Position numbers and translations under genes: made by a program. Of a DNA stretch of 7,035 bases, positions 1 through 4,183 are shown in pieces. Location: contig DBVS01000041.1 of NCBI GenBank assembly GCA_002308235.1, positions 9,314 through 16,348 on the forward strand. The letters are read 5' to 3'. This stretch comes from Lachnospiraceae bacterium UBA1258. GTDB lineage: Bacteria; Bacillota; Clostridia; Lachnospirales; Lachnospiraceae. The notes under the pieces were generated by a model. The model saw nothing but the letters and a program-made list of their open reading frames with translations. It searched no databases and was not told the origin of the DNA. Numbering within the stretch: position 1 is the stretch's first letter; the number at the start of each line of letters is the position of its first letter.

Positions 1-8
1 ATCTCGCC

Positions 9-45
9 AAAAAGCCCCTCCGCCAAAACGGCGGAGGGGCTTTTT
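9..45 (-). terminator. Rho-independent terminator downstream of tRNA-Pro
   Basis: An 11-bp perfect GC-rich stem (arms 14-24 and 30-40, loop 25-29) is flanked by five A's (9-13) and six T's (41-46). On the minus strand it directly follows the tRNA CCA end and finishes in a run of five U's, so it ends the tRNA-Pro (and probably trmB) transcript. The flanking A and T runs make it symmetrical, so it could also stop plus-strand transcription entering from the left. Positions 1-8 hold nothing I can name. Confidence 0.93.
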
Positions 46-122
46 TGGTCGAGATGACAGGATTCGAACCTGCGGCCTCCACGTCCCGAACGTGGCGCTC
101 TACCAAACTGAGCCACACCCCG
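46..122 (-). tRNA. tRNA-Pro, anticodon CGG
   Basis: A complete 77-nt cloverleaf can be folded on the minus strand. It has a 7-bp acceptor stem (5' CGGGGUG with 3' CAUCUCG, including two G-U pairs), a GCUC/GAGC D-stem, a CCACG/CGUGG anticodon stem, a five-base variable loop AGGCC, and a T-arm with loop UUCGAAU. The anticodon loop is UUCGGGA, which puts the CGG anticodon at 88-86 and reads proline codon CCG. The C1-G72 pair, A73 discriminator and G37 are typical of bacterial tRNA-Pro. The 3' CCA is encoded in the gene (48-46). The gene has its own promoter (145-173) and a terminator immediately after it, so it can be an independent unit. The next gene upstream on the same strand is trmB, and read-through from it is possible because no terminator is visible between them. 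The G of the variable loop at position 76 corresponds to tRNA position 46, the base TrmB methylates. Confidence 0.97.
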
Positions 123-144
123 TCGTCCTAAACAGGCAAAAATG

Positions 145-173
145 ATTTTATAACAGACCGCTTCTTTTGTCAA
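145..173 (-). promoter_or_regulatory. Sigma-A promoter of tRNA-Pro
   Basis: On the minus strand a perfect -35 TTGACA (173-168) is followed by a 17-bp spacer and a -10 TAAAAT (150-145). Transcription should start near 138, leaving a leader of about 16 nt before the tRNA 5' end at 122. The bases just after the -10 are T-rich rather than GC-rich, so I see no classic stringent-control discriminator. The promoter lies entirely in the gap between trmB and the tRNA. Confidence 0.85.
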
Positions 174-211
174 TCGCGGACATTTGGCGAAAAGACGGAT
201 ATTATAACCGC

Positions 212-856
212 TCATCGCGATATGATGTATTTGAAAATCGGGTTCCCGACGGACGAAAATTTTTCTTCGTATTCGGTCATGATGTTGCCTTCATTCATGG
301 ACGCATCTGCGTGAAGATCATAGCTTATTTTGTCGATTTTCCAGCCTGCGGGCTCAACCTCTTCTACAGCGAAATCAAAAAGAATCCTGTTATCGGTCTT
401 AAATTCTATGCATCCGTCTTTTTTGAGAATCTTATCGTACCTTTTCAAAAACTCTCGCGATTCAAGGCGTCTTTTGGCATGCCTGTCCTTGGGCCAGGGA
501 TCCGAAAAGTTTAAGTAGATCCTGTCGATCTCTCCCTCACCGAACACATCGCAGATGTCCTTTGCGTCCATGCAGATAAAAGTGAGGTTTGAAAGCGGAT
601 TCTCCATTGCCTCCACCTTTTGAAGCGCTCTGACCAATACACTTGTGTATTTTTCGATTCCGATATAGTTATACTCAGGATGCTTTACTGCGTTTTCAAC
701 TATAAAACGGCCCTTTCCCATTCCAATCTCGATCCGGATAGGCTTGTTTTCCGCAAATACCTTTGCCCACTGTCCTTTGTTTTCGGAAGGGTTCTTTGTC
801 ACAAGAGGGCTGTTTTCGACGGTCTCTTCTGACCCTTTTACGTGCTTTAATCTCAT
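212..856 (-). CDS. trmB: tRNA (guanine-N7-)-methyltransferase TrmB
   Basis: This is a 214-residue cytoplasmic enzyme that uses S-adenosylmethionine to methylate N7 of guanine 46 in the tRNA variable loop. The protein shows the family's landmarks in order: SAM-binding motif I (EIGMGKG), the GIEKYT segment, an acidic CMDAKD stretch, the diagnostic FSDPWPKDRHAKRRL block, then FKTDN and TEYEEKF near the C terminus. Its length is normal for bacterial TrmB. I place the start at ATG 856: it has a well-placed AGGA (867-864), the product begins MRLKHV as family members do, and the predicted transcription start (about 878) lies downstream of the only longer alternative, a TTG at 880. It is transcribed away from the carboxypeptidase gene. 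It lies 89 bp upstream of tRNA-Pro on the same strand with no terminator between, so it may be partly co-transcribed with the tRNA. Function is firmly recognised; only the start is inferred. Confidence 0.96.
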   Translation of the reverse strand: MRLKHVKGSEETVENSPLVTKNPSENKGQWAKVFAENKPIRIEIGMGKGRFIVENAVKHPEYNYIGIEKYTSVLVRALQKVEAMENPLSNLTFICMDAKDICDVFGEGEIDRIYLNFSDPWPKDRHAKRRLESREFLKRYDKILKKDGCIEFKTDNRILFDFAVEEVEPAGWKIDKISYDLHADASMNEGNIMTEYEEKFSSVGNPIFKYIISR

Positions 857-863
857 TGTCTTT

Positions 864-868
864 TCCTC
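864..868 (-). promoter_or_regulatory. Ribosome binding site that decides the trmB start
   Basis: The minus strand reads GAGGA at 868-864, seven bases before the ATG at 856. It favours that ATG over the upstream in-frame TTG (880), which has no Shine-Dalgarno sequence and sits at the predicted transcript end. Confidence 0.8.
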
Positions 869-884
869 ATTTTCAAACAAAGAA

Positions 885-913
885 ATACTATAAAATAATT
901 CAATTCATGTCAA
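885..913 (-). promoter_or_regulatory. Sigma-A promoter of trmB
   Basis: The minus strand has a perfect -35 TTGACA (913-908), a 17-bp AT-rich spacer and a -10 TAGTAT (890-885). The predicted start is about 878, giving a leader of about 22 nt that contains the ribosome binding site. It faces away from the carboxypeptidase promoter about 30 bp to the right; the two do not overlap. Confidence 0.82.
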
Positions 914-944
914 TGCTTCGGTTCCACTTTTCCCGCATATGTTA

Positions 945-950
945 TATAAT
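945..950 (+). promoter_or_regulatory. -10 element of the carboxypeptidase gene (leaderless start likely)
   Basis: A perfect TATAAT lies eight bases before the ATG at 959. The usual distance from -10 to the first transcribed base puts the RNA start at about 957-959, leaving zero to two leader bases. The matching -35 region (about 922-927, TTCCAC) is a poor match to TTGACA, so an activator or a weaker promoter is possible. That this hexamer is a real promoter is inference. Confidence 0.55.
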
Positions 951-958
951 CATAGCAC

Positions 959-2491
959 ATGAAAACATTGGGATTGTTTGACAAAGCAAAGAAAAAAGCC
1001 TCACGCTTTAAAGAAAGAACCGTACTGGCGCTCTTTCTTTCTTTTGTCGTGTCATTTTCTTATGTTTCCCAAAGCTTTGCCAGCATATATTCAGACGCTT
1101 TGGAAGTTAACAGGACTCTCCCGATTCAGTCGAATCTGGTGGAAAACTGGCCTCAGGGTCCCATAGTCAGTGCATATTCGGCAATTTTGGTGGACTATGA
1201 TACCGGCGCCATTCTTTATGACAAGAATTCCCACGCTCCCATGTACCCTGCCAGTACCACCAAGCTCATGACTTCCATCCTTGCAATGGAAAAAGAAGGA
1301 TCCAATCTGAACGACCTTGTTTCTTTTTCCTACAGTGCCATTTCGCCCATTCCCGAGGACGCCTCCAGCATGGGCATGAACATCGGAAACAAAATGACTC
1401 TGGAAGAATGTCTTTACGGCATTCTGGTCTGCTCCGCAAATGAGGTATCCAACGCCGTTGCAGAATACGTAAGCGGCGACATCGATACTTTTGTAAATCT
1501 GATGAACGAGCGCGCCAAGGAACTGGGCTGTGAAGTCACGCATTTTACAAATGCCCACGGGTACTGCGACGAAAGCCATGTTTCCAGCGCCTACGATCTT
1601 TCCCTTATCGCCCGGGAATTCTTTAAAAACGAGCTTCTTTCCAAGATGAGCCGAACTCCTTCCTATCATTGGTATCCGACGGAATATCAGCCGGAGGATC
1701 TGATCCTTGGTTCAACCAACTATTTTCTTAAGGGCCGCTACATTTGCGACGGCATCGTAGGTTCAAAAACGGGCTACACGGATGATTCCAGACAGGTTCT
1801 TGTCACCTGCGCAGAAAGAAACGGTATGCGTCTCATCGCCGTTGTCATGAAGGACGAGCTTCCTTACCAGTATGAAGACACTCTTTCTTTGCTCGAATAC
1901 GGTTTCAATAATTTTGAAAAGCTTAAAGTCAGCGATTTCGAAAAGAAATACACCGTCACCGATGAGGACTTTTTCCATTCCAATTCCGCAGTTTTCGGCG
2001 ATTCTTCGCCGATTCTTTCCATCGACCGAAACTCTTTTGTGATCGTTCCGAAAAACCTGGAATTTTCGGATTTAAATTCTTCTCTTGTTTACAGCGACGA
2101 CTCGGATTCCTCAATTGCGACCGTTTATTACGACTATAAAGGCGTAGCCCTCGGAAGCGCCGATATACTTTATTCCGCCAAGCAGGAAAAACTTTTTGTT
2201 TTCGATAAGACCGAGGATGAGCCCGATGAACAGACCGAGGATGAAAATGAGCCGACTTTCATTTACGTAAATTACATCATTTACGGAATTGCCGCAGTGT
2301 TTATAGTAGTTTTCCTGATTGCCGTTATTGTAAAGGTTCTTTCAAACTACCATTTCGGCGGAAGTACCCGCCCGAAGTCCTCCTTCGGAAAAAGAAAAAA
2401 ACGCAAGGGCCCGAAATACAAGATTGAACTGAGCGGTTCCAAAAAGAAAAAAGGCTGGAAAAAACGCCGCTCAAACTACATAGAGTTCTGA
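959..2491 (+). CDS. Membrane-anchored serine-type D-Ala-D-Ala carboxypeptidase (peptidase S11, low-molecular-mass PBP)
   Basis: This 510-residue DacF/PBP5-like enzyme should remove the terminal D-alanine from peptidoglycan pentapeptides outside the membrane, limiting cross-linking. The three penicillin-binding motifs are present: S99-T-T-K102 (nucleophile Ser99), S159-A-N161 and K270-T-G272. A basic N terminus and hydrophobic segment (about 21-37) form a signal peptide with likely cleavage after A41 (SFA). The catalytic domain runs to about residue 318, followed by a beta-rich PBP5_C-like region to about 415. Then come an acidic linker (418-432), one transmembrane helix (437-461), and a very basic, presumably cytoplasmic tail (about 470-506). 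That tail and true helix differ from the amphipathic anchor of E. coli PBP5. The start is ATG 959: a stop codon lies in frame six bases before it, and no Shine-Dalgarno sequence precedes it or the nearby in-frame TTG codons. The gene is divergent from trmB and convergent with the glycosyltransferase gene. Which Dac paralogue it is cannot be decided here. Confidence 0.95.
   Translation: MKTLGLFDKAKKKASRFKERTVLALFLSFVVSFSYVSQSFASIYSDALEVNRTLPIQSNLVENWPQGPIVSAYSAILVDYDTGAILYDKNSHAPMYPASTTKLMTSILAMEKEGSNLNDLVSFSYSAISPIPEDASSMGMNIGNKMTLEECLYGILVCSANEVSNAVAEYVSGDIDTFVNLMNERAKELGCEVTHFTNAHGYCDESHVSSAYDLSLIAREFFKNELLSKMSRTPSYHWYPTEYQPEDLILGSTNYFLKGRYICDGIVGSKTGYTDDSRQVLVTCAERNGMRLIAVVMKDELPYQYEDTLSLLEYGFNNFEKLKVSDFEKKYTVTDEDFFHSNSAVFGDSSPILSIDRNSFVIVPKNLEFSDLNSSLVYSDDSDSSIATVYYDYKGVALGSADILYSAKQEKLFVFDKTEDEPDEQTEDENEPTFIYVNYIIYGIAAVFIVVFLIAVIVKVLSNYHFGGSTRPKSSFGKRKKRKGPKYKIELSGSKKKKGWKKRRSNYIEF
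2208..2244 (+). repeat. In-frame 13-bp direct repeat encoding the acidic linker of the carboxypeptidase
   Basis: AGACCGAGGATGA occurs at 2208-2220 and again at 2232-2244. The copies are offset by 24 bp (eight codons), so both are read in the same frame and give the repeated peptide TEDE. The repeat makes up most of the acidic linker between the extracellular domain and the membrane helix. It probably reflects a small local duplication; linker length may vary between strains. Confidence 0.7.
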
Positions 2492-2497
2492 TAGGTT

Positions 2498-2527
2498 AAA
2501 AAACCCCCGGTCGACTTGACCGGGGGT
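2498..2527 (-). terminator. Rho-independent terminator between convergent genes
   Basis: A 10-bp perfect stem (2503-2512 with 2518-2527, loop 2513-2517) lies in the 46-bp gap between the carboxypeptidase and glycosyltransferase stop codons. On the minus strand the hairpin is followed by six T's (complement of 2498-2503), a proper U-tract that ends the gyrB-gyrA-glycosyltransferase transcript. On the plus strand it is followed by TAACTATTTG, a weak tract, so carboxypeptidase termination there should be less efficient. Confidence 0.88.
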
Positions 2528-2537
2528 AACTATTTGA

Positions 2538-4166
2538 TTAATATGCTTCTGACACTTTGACTATTACTATTCCGTTATCTTCTTTTATATAGCCTTTTTG
2601 AGGAAAGCAGGGCATTTTTTCTACTTCGGGGTTGGCCCTCACAATGTCATATTCGGTATTTGATGCTATCTTAATATTCAATCCCTGAAGATTGTGAAAT
2701 ACTCCGTTCCAGGATTGATTGTCAGACCAGGTTCCCCAGGCACCGAAAATCGCATAGTGATTTGCACCTTCACAGGCTCTTGAAATGTAGTACATCTCAT
2801 TTTCCGAGGGAACTCCGATAATACATACACTTTTTTCTGAGGATAAATATCCTTCTTCTTTCAAATCTGAAGTAATTTCGTCGGCAATCTTTGATACACT
2901 CACCATCCCTGAACGCATTGCTTCCTGATCGACCAATGTCTGAAGCGACACTCCGTATATCAAAACAGACAGCAAAATCACTTGGAATACACTGAAGGAT
3001 TTAATTATCATTCCCGCAGATTCTTTTTCTTTGTATTTTAGTAACAGACAAATGATCGCGGGTAAAAACATTGCCATGGGGGCGGTCATCTGAAGAGAAG
3101 TGTCCGCGTTAGTGGCTATAAGTAAAACTGCGTTGCATGCAAGCGGTAAAAGAGCGATCAAAACAATCGCCGTTACCGCCTTTTTAACGTCTTTTTTAAA
3201 TAATCTTATCAGCTGTATTACAATTCCGACCAAAAGACAGGCAATTATAATCCCAAAGAAAACATTATACAGCGCCCTGTTTTTCATAAAGTACATATAT
3301 CGGTGATTGAATCCCAGGAGAAAATCGCTGAAGGAAGAATACGCTTTCTTTATACTGATTCCCAGATTTTTAACGGTATTGAGCACGCCATAGTCCGTCG
3401 CACCTTTGTATTCCGAAAGTGTGGTGTAAGAAAAACTAAGGTGGATCTTTAACCCAATGATATAAAGAATGCCGCCAAGGATCAAGGAAATGAGGAATCT
3501 TCCCGCAAGAATCATTACGGTTTTAAATTTTGTTTCTTTATCAAATAGTCTGTCGAGAAGAAGAATAACCGCTAAAAGACCGGTACAGCCTATGTATGCC
3601 TGATAAAGACCCATCTGTGCCGCGATCAAAAAAGCGCAGACCACCGTTTCGACGACACGCACGATAAATGCTCGCTTATCATTTCTAGAAAAAAAGAATG
3701 AATATTTCGATAAGCACACGGTTGAAAGCACAGAAAACAAAAAGGCAAAGCCGAAGGTGGTGGACATGTATCTGTAAGACAGCGAGATACAAACGGAGAC
3801 ACTGCCCAGAAAGATAAAGGCTGCAGGGTAGTATCGACGGAGAGTCTTATCAAACCCATTCAGAAAGTATAAAGCAACACAAAAACCCAATGCAAAAATG
3901 GCACAGGTTACCATGGTCATAAACGGCTCTATGCCGATCCCAAACCTTATCCTGTCAAGATAAGGCCAAAGCCAACGGCCGCAGGAAATAGACCAGCGGC
4001 CGGCTCTGTAATAATTATATTCCCATATTCCATCCCAGTGATTTACCAAACCGTTTGTATATAACGGGAAGTAAATCAAGAGCATATAAAGAAAACTTAC
4101 GAGAAAGAATCTGACATACCCTTTCTTTTTAAAATTCGCAATGTCATTTATATGCTCTGTAAACAC
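2538..4166 (-). CDS. Polytopic membrane glucosyltransferase-like protein (GtrII / Glucos_trans_II type)
   Basis: This 542-residue integral membrane protein is recognised as a GtrII-like (Glucos_trans_II) family member from its overall pattern: a first helix (about 20-36), then a loop with NHWDGIWEYN and two aromatic GRW motifs (residues 56-58 and 63-65), then about ten more hydrophobic segments. It ends in a soluble C-terminal domain (about 420-542) with the MPCFPQKG segment seen in relatives. By family analogy it would transfer glucose from a polyprenyl-phosphate donor to a surface polysaccharide on the outer face of the membrane; donor and acceptor are not shown by the sequence, and Asp45 is only a candidate catalytic residue. 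It begins with GTG, 17 bp after the gyrA stop on the same strand, with AGGAG (4178-4174) seven bases upstream. No promoter fits in that gap, so it is probably expressed from the gyrase transcript, which ends at 2498-2527. No other polysaccharide genes are visible nearby. Confidence is high that it is a real membrane protein, moderate for the family. Confidence 0.8.
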   Translation of the reverse strand: MFTEHINDIANFKKKGYVRFFLVSFLYMLLIYFPLYTNGLVNHWDGIWEYNYYRAGRWSISCGRWLWPYLDRIRFGIGIEPFMTMVTCAIFALGFCVALYFLNGFDKTLRRYYPAAFIFLGSVSVCISLSYRYMSTTFGFAFLFSVLSTVCLSKYSFFFSRNDKRAFIVRVVETVVCAFLIAAQMGLYQAYIGCTGLLAVILLLDRLFDKETKFKTVMILAGRFLISLILGGILYIIGLKIHLSFSYTTLSEYKGATDYGVLNTVKNLGISIKKAYSSFSDFLLGFNHRYMYFMKNRALYNVFFGIIIACLLVGIVIQLIRLFKKDVKKAVTAIVLIALLPLACNAVLLIATNADTSLQMTAPMAMFLPAIICLLLKYKEKESAGMIIKSFSVFQVILLSVLIYGVSLQTLVDQEAMRSGMVSVSKIADEITSDLKEEGYLSSEKSVCIIGVPSENEMYYISRACEGANHYAIFGAWGTWSDNQSWNGVFHNLQGLNIKIASNTEYDIVRANPEVEKMPCFPQKGYIKEDNGIVIVKVSEAY

Positions 4167-4173
4167 AATAAGT

Positions 4174-4178
4174 CTCCT
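4174..4178 (-). promoter_or_regulatory. Ribosome binding site supporting the GTG start of the glycosyltransferase gene
   Basis: The minus strand reads AGGAG (4178-4174) in the 17-bp gap after gyrA, seven bases before GTG at 4166. No in-frame ATG competes nearby. The site shows that the gene has its own translation start despite sitting directly behind gyrA. Confidence 0.8.
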
Positions 4179-4183
4179 AATAA

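Noticed and set aside
167..514. A 115-codon plus-strand open frame across the trmB 3' end
   Set aside because: It is antisense to the conserved TrmB C-terminal region, with no ribosome binding site and no recognisable motif.
857..880. A TTG at 880 extending TrmB by eight residues
   Set aside because: It sits at the predicted transcript 5' end, has no ribosome binding site, and the ATG at 856 has a good one and gives the family-typical N terminus.
939..962. A seven-codon upstream open frame whose stop overlaps the carboxypeptidase ATG (ATGA), suggesting translational coupling
   Set aside because: Its ATG lies upstream of the -10 hexamer, so it would not be transcribed from that promoter, and it has no ribosome binding site. 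It remains possible only if a more distant promoter is used.
763..981. A 72-codon plus-strand open frame crossing the trmB start and entering the carboxypeptidase start
   Set aside because: It spans both divergent promoters, has no Shine-Dalgarno sequence, and overlaps two well-supported genes.
1091..1669. A 192-codon open frame on the minus strand inside the carboxypeptidase gene
   Set aside because: It is fully antisense to a strongly recognised coding sequence, has no ribosome binding site or recognisable domain, and looks like a by-product of that gene's codon usage.
2538..4166. Horizontal transfer of the glycosyltransferase gene
   Set aside because: Some stretches look AT-richer than gyrA, but others match it by eye, and there are no flanking repeats, integrase or insertion-sequence remnants. 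Membrane-protein codon bias could explain the difference.
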